A stretch of 64,000 nt of DNA from Cricetomys ansorgei (GCA_026225945.1 JAMJFZ010001133.1:8886501-8950500); one strand, 5' to 3'. Counted from the first letter of the stretch, positions 36,651 to 49,029 are shown. Notes: generated from the letters alone by a model not told the origin. Numbers and translations: made by a program.

Positions 36651-37384
36651 CTGAAAGAATAATGGAAATTATAACAAACTCCCCAAGTTCTAAAGATAAT
36701 AAAATACACAGACAAAGCAAATATTCAGATGAATTTAAAATGCTATGATAATATAGTACTAAGGAACAGATCATTTATATCATATATAATGATTAGTATA
36801 TGTTTCACATTAAATAATATTATATCCTCTGTGTGTGAAACATTTTTATATTTTATGTTAAAATATAAAAACACAAAGTGAAACACTATAAAAGATTATA
36901 ATTAAGATTGAATTTTTTAGTGAATGAAGTTAAAATATAATAGTTTTGGTTTTTCTATGTAAATATCTTTCTCTGCACTTAACTCAGGACCACTTGTGCA
37001 CTGTAGGCATAAGCATTCAAGTTTCTTTTGTCCATAAATTTCACCATTATTGTATAGAAGCTAAGATTAAAATTGTAAATGAATCTCTTGAACCGGCTAG
37101 AATAGATATTCACATACTCTTAGTACTTATCAGTCAAGTAGTCTGAGAGAAAACAAAGAGCAAGGGAACTCTGGTATTCAGTTATGCTCAGTATTTTCAA
37201 AGTTTTTTCCAACACATTAAAGACATGTACTAGGTTTTAGACTCCAGCCTGTGTGCTCATCAAAATTCCTGAGTGTATGGGTGCGCCAATGAATTTACTT
37301 AATTTTTCTCTTTCTCTTATTTATTTGTTTATCATTGATTTAGACCTCAAACTCTCAGAAATTCATTTGTCTCTGCTTCCCAAA
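36651..37384. other. very AT-rich unassigned DNA
   Basis: 36720-36930 is dominated by A and T with imperfect inverted TATA-rich strings. No gene or repeat family is recognised. Confidence 0.4.
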
Positions 37385-37389
37385 TGCAT

Positions 37390-37712
37390 TTGTGTATGAG
37401 TGATGGATGTGTGAATGTGCTTATGTTTACATGCTCATGTTTGTGTGCTTATACATGCATGCATGTGTGCAGTGTGTGGAGGACAGAGGTAGAGTTCAGA
37501 TAGTATCCTCAGTTGGCCTTCACCTTAGCTTTTGACTAGGATCTCTCACTAACTAGGAGCCAGTCAGCAAAGCCCAGGGATTACCCTGTCTTTGTCTCCC
37601 CAGGGCTTAGATTCATGCTTAGGCTGCTGGATCTGGCTTTTATGTGAATGTTGGGAACCTGAACTCAGGCCCTCCTGCTTGCATGACTGGGCCACCTCCC
37701 TAGGCTAGTGGA
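37390..37712 (-). repeat. B4 SINE, full length
   Basis: The + strand order is a TG-rich tail (37390-37480), 'tgtggaggacagaggtagag', 'ggatctctcactaactagga', 'tctttgtctccccagggctt', 'gaacctgaactcaggccctc' and 'gggccacctccctaggct'. This is B4 in reverse. Confidence 0.82.
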
Positions 37713-37761
37713 TATTCTTTGTCTCTTTTAATCATAAAAAAAGATTCTGTAACAGAGTAAG

Positions 37762-38171
37762 TGTGCTGACTTGTTTTATGTCAACTTGACACAAGCTGGA
37801 GTCATCAGAGCAGAGGGGAGCTTCGGCTGAGAAAATGCTTCCATGAGATAAGATTGTAGGCAAGTCTTAGGAAATTTTCTTAATTAGTGATTGATGTAGG
37901 AGGGATCCGCCTGTTGTGGGTGGAGCACCCCCGGTCTGGTGGTCCTCGGTTCTATAAGAAATCAGGTTGATCAGGCCTTGGGGATCAAGTCAATAAGTAG
38001 CATTCTTTTACAGCCTCTACACCAGCTCCTGCCTCCAGGCTCCTGCCCTGCTTGAGTTCCTGCCCTCAGAGCTTTTGTTTTATGGAGCTGAGAGTAAAAT
38101 AAACCTTTCCTCCCCAGGTTGCTTTTACTCATAGTGTTTCCTCACAGCAGTAGTAACCCTAAACTATAACA
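37762..38171 (+). mobile_element. ERVL-MaLR solo LTR (MT-like), well preserved
   Basis: It starts TG and ends CA. It carries 'tatgtcaacttgacacaagc' and 'ggagtcatcagagcag', a TATA box in 'ttctataagaa' (TATAAG at 37953-37958) and a polyadenylation signal AATAAA at 38098-38103. The 3' end is 'cacagcagtagtaaccctaa'. About 410 bp is normal for an MT LTR. There is no internal region next to it. Such LTRs can act as promoters in the germ line and early embryo. Confidence 0.93.
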
Positions 38172-40210
38172 CTGATTAACTGAACCCTATAAATATGGCA
38201 TTTCCAAATTTTTAACCTCAGCACATCATGCGGAATGGTGTATTTGTTCTTAAAATTCTCATCATCTGGATTCATTTTCATTGCTGATTGTAGCCTCTCT
38301 TACCTCTAGTTCCACTTCCAGTGTGTCGGCTCTCTAAAACCCATGCCTATGTGTGGACTATCATAGCTTGGTGGCACCCCTTCCTATGCTTGGTATATTA
38401 AGGAAGAAGCTGCTCTCTATTAGCCTTTGAGTTCACCTCGTCCACCCTGGGGCTTCTGAACACTGTGGCCATGCAGCTTAATCGCAGCACATGGAACAAC
38501 ATGATAGCCTCCTGACCATGTGAAATGTCGCTTCCTCTGAAGCTCTGCAGCTTTTCTACAGCCCGATAACAGCCAGTGTACTAAAGACAGAAGGTGTGTC
38601 ATCCTCTGAAAGCCAGCTGATCACTGCTACTTCCAAGTACAAAAAACTAGAATACAGAGTGAGGTATTTGTTCTTTCTTGTGATATTTTGAATTCTGCAA
38701 AAGATACATGAATACTATTAGTAGAAAGCAAAGGTAAAAAAAAAAAAGAAGGAAAAGAAATAGAGGACATTAAATCTGCACTGTCCTTTTCCTCAGAGAC
38801 ATATGCTTGGCTGAGGTAGAAATGAACTGTATGCACCATGCACATGTTTCAGTAGAGACAAACTTGGTCTCAGAAATGCTCAATGTATTTATTAAGTTGA
38901 GGATTAAGAGAGAGGTCTGGTTCTCTAAGAGGAGCCCTAATGGAAAAGGTAGTATCAATCAGTGATAATCAATATCCTTTTTAATGCATTAAAGTGAATG
39001 AATAAATAAATGAATAAATAAAGTGAATGCACCATTTGTATCACTAATGTTTGTCTCTTTTCATCTATCCATTATCAATTGGATTTTACGTGAAGCTATA
39101 TTAATCTAAGTTTCAGCTGTTTTATCTTGAAACCATTGTCCAAAGGAAGATTTGAAAGCAACAACTGGAATTTGCAAACACAGTATAAGAAAGTCAGTTC
39201 AGTATTCTTTGTTAACACTGGTGAATTTGTGGTCTATAAATATGATTAGAAATTAGAAGATGTATTTGTAAGGAAGTTCTTTATGAGTTGTAGTACTCCT
39301 AAAGTGTAGTTTCCAACTTCCAAAATTTAGGTCTGTGGAAAGTCTGTAAAGGGGTCCACTAGAAACCATGGCAGACTTTCCATGATATCTGGAAAATGAT
39401 CCCGAACCTAGTGTCTGAATCATTCTTTAGGAATCTAAGTGGTTAAAGGGCCTGAATTCTGGATGGATTTGAGTAGAACATGAGCCATAGGTGTAGGAGA
39501 ATTTCAACTCTAGAATTTATCAGAAGAAAGAAAGGAAGAAAGAATTGGACCAAACACAGTTCCTATTGAGATGAAAGTGCTAGAATGACAGGACAGAGAA
39601 ATCTCAAACACTCTGACAAAAGAAGCTGAGGCTGCCTCTGTATGATGGACAAATAGGAACATTTCAAAACAAATGGGAGCACCTCGGAGTCTATTAGGCA
39701 CAGACAAGAACAGTACCAGAGCAGGCCAGACAGGTAATAATACCTTTCCTTCATTCTTCCTTCATTATCGTTCAAGATCAGAAGTCGCTGATGAACAAGT
39801 GGTAGTCGGAACTGGCAAAGCAGTTTGAGCAAGACCCTCCTCTGTTCTAATTTTTGCTTGACTTAGCTCCCAGAGTGCTGACACAAATGTAATTTGAATT
39901 TGTATCCCCATTGCACTGAACCGGTCATAGGAAGTCATTAACAGATTCTTTGGTCTACCAAAATTAGGACTACAGAAATTTTCACAAGTAATTTTCACAA
40001 GGGATGAGATATAGTATGTTGATTTTAATCAAGTTAGGATTTTAGTAGGCAGGACATTTAAAGATTCAATAGTGGGGAAATATTAAAAATGCATTATCTG
40101 TTAGTTAAAGAATAGATGAAAATAAAACAAATATGTATTTTAAGGATTGTAGAATATTTGAATTTTAAATATTGTTAGCGTTGGAGTTAGCATTTCCATT
40201 AAAATTTTCC
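38172..40210. other. repeat-poor DNA, no gene seen
   Basis: Contains a small (AATG/AATA)n patch at 38993-39027 and an A12 run near 38737. Open frames up to 89 codons lack recognisable features. Confidence 0.45.
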
Positions 40211-40345
40211 CTTGTGTCTGGAGAGACAGCTCAGCAGCCTATAACTTCAGATCCAGGGGTCCAACTCCCTCTTCTGGCCTCTTCAGTGGGCACCTGTGCA
40301 CACATGTTCATAAAATAAAAATGAAGTAAATCTTTTGTAAACCTT
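40211..40345 (+). repeat. tRNA-derived SINE (B2/B3 group), internally deleted
   Basis: The head 'tgtctggagagacagctcag' joins early to 'ccaactccctcttctggcct' and a tail with 'ttcataaaataaaaatgaag'. At about 130 bp it is shorter than a full copy, lacking much of the central part. Confidence 0.8.
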
Positions 40346-42127
40346 TTCTAGCATCTATGCAGAGTAGCTGAGTTATTAAAACATCAGACTACTTGTCTGT
40401 AGGTCCCCTCTCTGATATTTGATAATATGTTATTTTTAATCCTGGCTGAGAAAAAAAAAACCCTAGAAACTCAAAGGTAAGATAGAAATTTTTTAACATA
40501 TTTACATTTCTGAAATAAGCTGCTTTGTCTGGTAATTGCTAGGATTTAAACCATTTTCTTGACAGCTGCTGCCTGCAGACTCGAGAAATGTTCCAACAGG
40601 TAATACAGAGAAAGGAGGGAAAAGGAAAAGTAATGAGGCATGCTTTAGTAAGACATCTGTAGTCTTTTCTCTGTTTGGGCTTTTTCCCTGTCAGTTTGAT
40701 TAATGGGATGTCTTTAAATGTATCTCCTTTTGGATATCTTATATCTCAACAAGTCCATTTCATGTTCTTGCCACCAACATTTCCAGTAGATTTCTTCTAA
40801 CATGTCAGAATGACAGATAAGTTGCAGTGGTTGGCCTTATAGAGAGCTCATTATTGTTTCAAACCACTGCAAATACGTTGAAGGGCCCGTGGCTAGGGGC
40901 CTGTGGAGAGCTGTGTCATTTCCAAAGTCATACTGAGTAAAAGTGGCTCTGGGCTTAAAATAAGGGTGTACATCACCAGTCAAGGTCAAGTACTGGTTTT
41001 CAGCATTTACAATAACCCCCTGTGTTAATGAGAAATACAAATACAACCTTCTACATGTACTGTATAGACACTTTTTAGACAGAAAGGTGTCAGTGATTTT
41101 TTTCCCCTATGATTTGACTACAAAGTGTGGAATTTAGATAATACTGAAATTAACCTAATTCACTTTTTATTCTCAGTGAAATATTTGAATAAAACACCCA
41201 TTTTCTAAAACGTAATTTCAATGTACTGGGATATCATCTTTTTCCCAAGGAAAAATTTAATAAAAATATATTCATGTATACATTATTCTTTTTCTAAAAA
41301 CTATTTCCTTATATCACACCTGAATTGTTTCTGTCTGTTTAATATTTATTTTTAAAATATGTGCACATGTGCACATGCTTATGAAGAAGTGGTTAACTTT
41401 TGAATAGGAGGATATAGCAAATTTACATGTGGAAAAACTGGCAAAAGTACTTGTATATCGATTACACATTATTTTAAATAACATTAGTAGTCCTCTCATT
41501 AAAATTTTAAACTAACAATCCAAATCAATAGAAAGTGATGGGTTTATAAGCAATTCTGCCCCAACCACTTCACCAATGGGGCTAATCGGTATGACTTCAC
41601 TGAATGTTCTAAACTTAAAGATGTCAATAATAATTTTCATTAGCTTTGAATTCTGAACCCTTAGAATTGAGCCATTCTCTCATTGACCTGACTTCTTTGT
41701 GTTTTCTTCAGTACAATTTAAACCAAAGACAACACTATGAGATCGATTAAATATAGATTTGGGGTGGGATCATTTTCTCATAGAAAGGAATTATTCAAGT
41801 CATTTTTAACCTACATACAAAAACAAACAAAGCATTTGGAAAGATATTTAATGTGTCTCAGTCAACTGAGAACCAGCTAGTGGCTGAGTACTTTCCTAAC
41901 ACAGGTTTTATTTCCGTAAAATTCATATTTGCTTTAAGCAAGAGGAGTTTACAAATTGCATTGTATTAAAAAATGCTGCTCCAGACATTTAAAAGTCATC
42001 GTTAGGTTACATTGACTTATTACAAAAGTCATGTCTTGCTACAGATGATATGGATGTGTGTTATTTAATTAAAATTTCATTTTTATCCCTTTATTCACCA
42101 CAGAATGTGAAATTAAGCAGAAGTTTT
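40346..42127. other. repeat-poor DNA, no gene seen
   Basis: No interspersed repeat is recognised. At 40566-40599 a 34-base segment is flanked by 'ttttcttgacag' and 'gtaata', an exon-like arrangement, but its length is not a multiple of three and no coding context is visible. Confidence 0.4.
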
Positions 42128-42496
42128 CTTGAGGCTGGGAAAGTGGCATTGCTAAAGTGATTGCCATGTAAACACAAGGACATGAGTTTGGCTCCCCAGC
42201 GCCCATATAAAAAGCCAGGTGCAGGGACATTCATCTGTGTCCATAGCACTGGGAGGCACTACAGGCTGATCCTTGGATCTTGTTGACCAGTCAGACTAGG
42301 AAAACCATTGAACTGCAGTCTATTGAGAGACACCATCTCAAAAATAGAGTGGAGAACAGTTGAGAGAGTAGTGATTGAAGAAGACCTTCTCAACAGGTAT
42401 ATACACACTCTTTCAAACATACCTATACACATATATTCACATACCAATGTGTAGACACACATACACTACACACACACACACACACACACACACACC
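42128..42496 (+). repeat. B4 SINE, full length, with (CA)n tail
   Basis: Head 'aggctgggaaagtggcattg', 'atgagtttggctccccagcg', the B1-like half 'aaaagccaggtgcagggaca' to 'gagacaccatctcaaaaata', then a CA-rich 3' end. The pure (CA)n at 42468-42495 closes the element. Confidence 0.88.
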
Positions 42497-42643
42497 AATA
42501 TTACTCTGGAGGATCTCCTTTTAGGAGTACTAAAGCTATGACTGCAGATAATAATGACAAGTATTTTAAATTCTGTTAATGAAAAATGACCACAAAATAG
42601 ATTTAGTCCTATTGTAATAATTAAGAATGAATTCAACATTCTT

Positions 42644-42915
42644 TTTTAATTAATTTATTTTTATGTGCATTGGTGATTTTCATATCTATATCTATATCTA
42701 CCTATCTATATCTATATCTATATCTATATCTATATCTATATCTATATCTATATCTATATCTATCTATATATATATAATCTGTATGAAGGTGTGGGACCCC
42801 CTGTAACAGGAATTAGAGACAGTTGTGAGCTGCCATGTGGGTGCTGGGAATTGAACCTGGGTCCTGTGGAAGAGCAGCCAGTGCTCTTAGTCACTGAGTC
42901 ATCTTTCCAGCCCCC
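42644..42915 (-). repeat. tRNA-derived SINE (B2/B3 group) with perfect 14 bp TSD
   Basis: The body is at 42777-42915, with 'gggggctggaaagatgactc' as the minus-strand start. The tail contains a hexanucleotide array. Identical flanks 'aattcaacattctt' at 42630-42643 and 42916-42929 are the target-site duplication. Perfect flanks and a well-kept body point to one of the youngest insertions in the window. Confidence 0.95.
42682..42776. repeat. (TATATC)n hexanucleotide microsatellite
   Basis: About 14 hexamer units with two short CTATCT phase changes, ending in a TA run. It lies in the 3' tail of the SINE at 42644-42915. Confidence 0.95.
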
Positions 42916-42929
42916 AATTCAACATTCTT

Positions 42930-43467
42930 AGTTAAGTATGTAAATCTTATTCTATATTTTTGTTATTCTTCTACTAACGTGTCACTGTGTGTTCTAGAAT
43001 GATATCCAGTAAGAACAGTTGACCCTTTAGGGGACAAATACCAAATGTAAGCAGGCAGTCTCCGAGCTTATGGACACCTTTATTATGCTTCTCTATGAAA
43101 AGCATGCCTAACATTATTTATGGCATTTGCCCATTTACAGTGCAGTGGTTGCTTTGATGAAAAAATAATGCATACAAACTAAAGGAGAGGAGATTAAAAT
43201 ATTTATTTTGTTTTAAATGTCAGCATGTTATTTCAGAAAAAATATGCAAAAGTGAATGTGACTATAACTATGTGCATGAGTCTCATCATTGTAACAAGAG
43301 ATTGGGGTTTTGAATCCTTTGTGTCGAATACTATATTGGTCTGAAAATGCAGTACACTGTTTTAGAGTGAAAAGAAATCCCAAAGACCATATATTTGAAG
43401 GGGAGGGTTTTTGTTTTTTAAATAATTTGTAGATAATCATATTTAAGTATATATTCTCTTTTACAAC
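42930..43467. other. unassigned AT-rich DNA
   Basis: No repeat or gene is recognised. A 95-codon frame at 43228-43515 (minus) runs into the next SINE and is not supported. Confidence 0.4.
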
Positions 43468-43656
43468 AAGCTTTATTTTATTTAGGTGTATGTTTACCGG
43501 TGTCTGTGTAAGCATACGTGTGTGTGAGTTCTTGTGGAGGTCAGAGGAGTGCCCTGGGTCTTCTAGAGTTGAAGAAGAGGAAGTTATGAGTCGTCAGATG
43601 TGGATGCTGGGAACTGAACTAGTGCGTAAGCTCTGGGTCCTTGATCCAGCCCTGAA
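43468..43656 (-). repeat. tRNA-derived SINE (B2/B3 group)
   Basis: The + strand shows the T-rich tail ('tttattttatttaggtgtat'), TG-rich 43500-43527, 'tggaggtcagaggagtgccc', 'gatgctgggaactgaactag' and the minus-strand head at 'tccttgatccagccctg'. Confidence 0.82.
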
Positions 43657-44054
43657 TGTACAGTAACTTTTAGCTGTGCTAACTAATAAATGTTTAATTC
43701 AAAATTGTCTTATCTCATATCCATTGAAGTGTCAAATAGTAACTTACTGGTTTGCCAAATACACTGAAAATTAGCGGAAAAAAATGCATGGCTCAAGACT
43801 TATAATGTAACAAATCAGAAGACATTGGTATGTCATTTGGAAGAAATATTAAATTAATCATCAAATTAATCCCTAGTAAATCACAGTAACTTATTTTCAT
43901 CTCTCATACTAGTATTTGTCACCGTTTCTCAATAATTATAAACAGCTATATAACAATGCTTATAATTGAATACCACAATTTTAACATTTTAAAATGTCAA
44001 AGTACACAAATAGGATGAATTATGCTTATTACTCTTTTGAACAATTTTTAAAAT
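43657..44054. other. AT-rich unassigned DNA
   Basis: Nothing recognised. Confidence 0.4.
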
Positions 44055-44600
44055 TATCATAAAAAATAATGTTTCCCTATGGGGTTCATATACATGCTTC
44101 CTTTTGGTTGGTTCCTCACTCCCATTTCCTGCTACCTTTCTCCCCTCTGTGCCTAATCGCCCTAGTTTTTCCTCTTCCCATTTAGTTCTATTACATTCCC
44201 AAGCCCTCCCTGAAAACTTCCCTTTCTGGGCACATAGGCCCCTTCTGATTTTCCCATATCTACTGCCACCTGTATAAATTGGAGGCTGGGACCCACACAC
44301 GAGAAAGAACATATTCTACTTTTCTCCCTGAACCTGGGACACATTGCTGAATAACCTGTTTTCCAATTCCCTCTGTTTCCTAGACATTTTCATATGTTAA
44401 TTTTTCATATGACAGAATAAAACACTGTGTGTGTGTGTGCGTGTGTGTATATGTATATATGTGTGTATATATATATATGTCTTATCCATTAGCCTAATGG
44501 TGGACATCATGGCTCATTCCATTCCCTCATTATTGTAAGAGAGTATTGCTACGTGAATGCACATGAGTACATGTACATGCTTTCTCAAAAGTCTGTTCCT
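44055..44600 (-). mobile_element. L1 3' end fragment, split by a microsatellite
   Basis: 'tttttcatatgacagaataa' followed, after the TG/TA array, by 'tcttatccattagcctaatg', 'gtggacatcatggctcattc' and 'attattgtaagagagtattg' is the reverse of an old L1 3' region ('ttatccatt...gatggacat' block). The CT-rich 44090-44250 fits its 3' UTR. Confidence 0.65.
44426..44480. repeat. (TG)n(TA)n microsatellite
   Basis: An interrupted TG run followed by TA units. It occupies the position of the 'gtgtatatataccaca' segment of old L1 3' ends, so it probably grew from it. Confidence 0.92.
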
Positions 44601-44944
44601 GTGTGTTCATGCAAACACATGAAACCAATGACCCACAGATTTATCACTAATCTTTAACTGTTACTAGTATTGGGAATCATACATGAATTAGCAAAACTAT
44701 CATGTGCAAGAGCTTTATAGTAAACTGATAAATTCTAGAACATACACTCATATTCTCTGTCCCTCACGATAATCTGTATAATGCCATTTGACTAAAATGC
44801 AACTTCCTAATTCTTGTATGTATTTTGTGGAAATTATATATATGTAGTGTATGTGTTCCTTTGTATGTACACATTAGTATGAACACAGTTAGTATAGTAA
44901 AATACACACATGTTTATATACATGCTGTCTTTTCCAACTGATCT
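44601..44944. other. AT-rich unassigned DNA
   Basis: TG/TA-rich patches at 44836-44880, possibly the decayed tail of the next B4. No gene seen. Confidence 0.4.
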
Positions 44945-45125
44945 GCACCCTATCTTTTGAGACAGTCTCTCACTGAACCTGGAACTCACTTATTCAACTA
45001 TCCTGGCTGGCCAATGAGCTCTCTGCCTCCTCTGAACTGAGACTGCAGACACTCCATGTTACATCTGGCTTTTTATGTGAGTTCTTGGGATTTGAACTCA
45101 GGTTCTCAAACCTACAGAGCAAGGT
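44945..45125 (-). repeat. B4 SINE, partial
   Basis: 'cttttgagacagtctctcac', 'tgaacctggaactcacttat', 'gctggccaatgagctctctg', 'ggctttttatgtgagttctt' and 'gaactcaggttctcaaacct' give the reverse B4 order. The tRNA head beyond 45125 is lost. Confidence 0.8.
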
Positions 45126-45998
45126 AATATCAGTAGAAAACAAATTTTTAGAATCCTCAAAGGAGGTGTCAGTAGGCTCCAAGAAGCTTCCAGAAACTAA
45201 CTCATGGTGTTCTTCATCTCTACTATCATTGCATGTTAGCCTTCTTGTGTGTTTTCTTCACATCCCCCAAATCAAAAACCTAAGAGCTTCGTGTCTTCTA
45301 CCTCTTGCAACTGCAATAAAGCAGGTTTGTTCTCTCAGCTCCATTACGGTGGGCAATGGAGCCTTGACTTCCTGAATGGTCAAAGGAGATGAAAGTATTT
45401 TTTGAGAGGTATTTGTCACACTTTCTAAATTTATAGCATAATTCATTAAAGGTATGGATCCATTTGTTTATATGATTGAAATAATATTGATTGTACAACA
45501 GCACCTCCCTCCACCCACATTTCACCTTCTGAGTTTCAGTTAGCCAGAGTCCGAAACTGAACTCAGAGGGAGTTTTTTGTTTTGTTTTTGTTTTTTAAAT
45601 AAAATGTAAAGAAAGAACTTTATACTTAAGGTTTATGATATGTTAAAAACTTATCATAAAAAATTATTTTCAGATATTTTTGCTTCAAATAACATTTTAA
45701 ACTTTTAAGTCATTGGTAATCATTTTGATAAGGTGATCATTAAAAATTTAGCTTAGGTGGAGTGAAATTACATAAAAATGACCTGAAAACATTTTTTATA
45801 AAATCTATGGTTTAAGATTGACTCTTCTAAAATGTAATATGCTTAGCATATCTAGTATTCTATGTACTTTGTAGTCCTGATTATGATGGTTTTCCATGAT
45901 GCTAGAATTTAGAGATTTTTCTCTTCAATCATCACTAATAAGAAGTTAATTTTCAGCTGTTTTTTAATTAACGTGAGACAAAAAATTATACTGTATCA
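45126..45998. other. repeat-poor DNA, no gene seen
   Basis: T/G-rich patch at 45573-45597. The open frame of 96 codons at 45085-45375 starts inside the B4 and is not supported. Confidence 0.4.
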
Positions 45999-46070
45999 TA
46001 TATATGTATGTATATATGCATGTCTGCACATATGTATGCATGCATAAATATGTGTGTGAGTGCATATACA
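45999..46070. repeat. TG/TA-rich low-complexity DNA
   Basis: Degenerate 'tatatgtatgtatata' and 'catatgtatgcatgcata' units, alternating purine and pyrimidine. No SINE is attached. Confidence 0.75.
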
Positions 46071-47551
46071 TTCATCTGCCCAGTATGTATAGGTTTGGTT
46101 CTACGCATTTTTTAGAAATCCCCTCCAGGTCTTGGCACAGACACCCAGCAAGAAAAAAACCCAGAGTGTTTTTGTATTTGAAGACTGATAATGCACTTGT
46201 ATGGAGAGCTAAGTACAAGACAGCTCTCTTTCAAGAGTAAAATTTCATGCTTCTGAAACTCAATACAAATAACTATTCTTATGTACCTGGGACTACTATT
46301 ATCAGAGAAATCAACGCATGCAACAAAATCACTTTATTCACTGGAATCCACCAACAAACTTTAGAGTGAGTGTAAAATTCTCTAACACAGCTCTAGGGAA
46401 TCTAAGAAGTATGCGACACCATCTATGAGCCAAAGACATACATACTGATTCAGAGTTAAATTCTTATTGTGGGAAACAACTGGAAAACAACTCCAAGGAT
46501 AAGCAAGTGCATATGATGTATGAGGACTCTCTTAACAGACATTTAGAAAATACAAAGTAACAAAAAAGATGAATGCGTGCCTTGCTTACTGCAAAATCGT
46601 GAGTATCATTTGATTTATACAGCCTGACTACTCAAGGACAGATAACACTCTCAAAACAAAAATCTGATGGGAATAATAATTCTGCTAATCGGCTTGGCTT
46701 ATGCATAGACAAAACCTCCTTAAAACGAATTTTTAGGATACAGTTTTTATTATCAGTGGTCAGGGCTTCTACCACATATATTAGCTTTTCATTTTTTTTT
46801 TTAAGTTTTAGAAAGCATATTTGATTTTAGTTCAGGAAAAATTATAATGAGCATAGAATTTTGAAATGGACATATTTTGTCCATTAATTTTGATGCCCGT
46901 GAGCATCACCCACTATAAGATTCCACTTCATGTAACACACGATCATTGCTGCTGTTTTTGATAAATGCACATATAGCAAAGAGGCAGGAGGGAGAGAAAA
47001 ATCTTTTACTGGATGACAAATTCTTTGGTCTTTCCATCATTTCATTTGAAAAATAAAAATAAGAGCTTCTTAGAGTAAAATATAGTCTTAAAGGTGTTAT
47101 TATTTTCCTCAAGTACCTCTTAAAATTATCATGTCAAGTTACAGTCTCTTGGAGAAGTTTTATGTTTTGATGTGACAGTAAAGAGAAGAGAAGAAAAATA
47201 GATGTTTTCTCATTCCTTTGAGGATCCTGGCCCTATTTTCCTTAATGGAGTGAGAGCTCAGATAAGCAGAAGTTGCTGGTACCCCATCGACCTCACTGAA
47301 AATAATATTCAATTGGAATGCATTGTAGGTAGTAGGCTATGAATGCCACCAGTATATTATGATTAAGACTAATTCTGTGAAATGTTTATTTTGGCAATTG
47401 TTCTATCTGACATGTTTTGCTATCTGACCACTGTAGTGTGGACTTCATTGGAATTTGGAACATTCAAACTGAAGTCAATATTTAAGGTTTGTTTTCTTCT
47501 ATCTCCTCATAACTGTAATCTAGCACTGATGTGAGTACTCAGAGATAACAA
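46071..47551. other. repeat-poor DNA, no gene seen
   Basis: No repeat family is recognised. T runs at 46793-46803. Confidence 0.45.
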
Positions 47552-47697
47552 AGCCGGACATTGTGATAAATGCCTGAAATTTCAGCATTTGGGAGCTAAA
47601 GTCAGAAGATAATCAGGCCAGCCTTGTCTATACGGCAAGATATTGTATCAAACTAAAGGGGAAAGACGGAGGAAGGGGAGGAGGAGGAGGAAGGTAA
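47552..47697 (+). repeat. B1 SINE, short old copy with purine-rich tail
   Basis: 'gccggacattgtgataaatg', 'gaaatttcagcatttgggag' and 'caggccagccttgtctatac' are B1 in order, with an internal shortening. The tail is (GGA)n-like (47660-47697). Confidence 0.8.
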
Positions 47698-48380
47698 ATG
47701 ATTATTAATAGATATTCTCTAAAAAATCTAAAGTTATATTAAGCATTATTTGCATTTTAATATTGGAAAACTTTGATAAACCTTACTGAAAAGATTTTTG
47801 TGTGGGTAGATTAATAAACAAACTAAAGCTCTACTTATGAACACACTAGAAGACTTTAACAATGTGCTCATAAACCATTACATGGAGTGTACTTCAGAGA
47901 AATCATCAGGGCTGCATAGAAGCCCAGGGCTGTCCACATGTTTCCATGGCAATGCCCAAGGGGTACAGAACCCTTCAAGAAAGCTCAGTCATTCCAGCAG
48001 TTGAGTATCACTCCAAGGACACACACCTATCTATCCCCCAACCCTTTTCAGTCTGCTGTGTGTGGTTTCCACTGATGAGAAGCTACTGAAAATCAGTAAT
48101 GTTACTCTGCTAGTTCAGCCTTTGAGAAGCAGAAAAAGTAATAAAAAACTGAGATGGAGGGTCAAATGGGACTCACCTAGGATGGAAACTCCCACGTTGA
48201 ATTCCTTTCGCGATTCTTACTCTGTTATCTGGAAAACGAATGTACAGTTAGGATTTTGTCAAACAAAGCATCCACATTATAAAGATTCATGGATATCTTG
48301 AAATTTACTAAACAATAAAAAAAAAAAAAACAGCAGGTAAGAATAGCAGATAGTAAGAGGTTAACAGTGAGCCAAAACAT
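47698..48380. other. unassigned DNA
   Basis: A 79-codon frame at 48062-48301 has no recognised features. An A14 run at 48317-48330 follows it. Confidence 0.4.
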
Positions 48381-48474
48381 GGTGTGTGTGCATGTTTGTG
48401 TGTGTGTATGTGTGTGTTTGTGTGCATGTGTGGGTGGGTGTGTGTGTGTGTGTGTGTGTGCATGTGCAGGTGCA
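48381..48474. repeat. (TG)n-rich microsatellite
   Basis: Interrupted TG with CATG and GGG variants; the purest part is at 48439-48460. It immediately precedes the L1 ORF2-like fragment. Confidence 0.93.
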
Positions 48475-48495
48475 CAGTTTCTACATTTTAAATGT

Positions 48496-48670
48496 CTTTA
48501 GTCAGAATTGCTAAAATAAAAAAAAAATAACATTATGTGGATGTGAGGTTTTGAGAACACTTATTTACAGTTGGTGATGCAAAGTGGTGCAGTCCCTATG
48601 AAAACCAGTATGCAGTTCCTCAAAATGCTGGAAGTAGATTTACCACATGATCAAGCTATACAACCATATT
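48496..48670 (+). mobile_element. L1 ORF2 3' region, left part
   Basis: 'gtcagaattgctaaaataaa' and 'gtggatgtgaggttttgaga' resemble, at the nucleotide level, the near-terminal ORF2 segment of L1. It is interrupted at 48671 by an LTR and resumes at about 49030. Multiple stops are present. Confidence 0.75.
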
Positions 48671-49016
48671 TAGTTACTTTTCTAGTTCAGTGATAAACAC
48701 CATAATCAAGGATCTTATACAAGAAAACGTCCAACTGGGCTTACAATTCCTACAATCCCAGTAGTTTAGGGTTCATCATGACAAGGCAAAGACTTGGCAG
48801 AAGGAAGAGCTGAGGGCTCACATTCCAACCAGAATCAAGAGGTAGAGAGATTAGCCTGGGGTTCCCTAAGGATTTTGAAACCTCAAGCTTGCCTCAAGTG
48901 ACATTCCTCCTCCTACAAGGTCGGCCACACTTAATCTTTCCCAAACAGCAACCAACTAAGAATGAAGTATTCAAATGCCCAAGTGGTATGGGTGACAACT
49001 CACCCAAACTGCCACA
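48671..49016 (-). mobile_element. ERVL-MaLR solo LTR inserted in an L1
   Basis: 'tagttacttttctagttcag' and 'aacaccataatcaaggatct' are followed by 'gaaacctcaagcttgcctca', 'cacttaatctttcccaaaca' and 'cacccaaactgcca', the reverse order of an ORR1/MT-like LTR. The hexamer CAACCA occurs at both junctions (48661-48666 and 49015-49020), a possible target-site duplication. Confidence 0.75.
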
Positions 49017-49029
49017 ACCAGGCTTGGGA

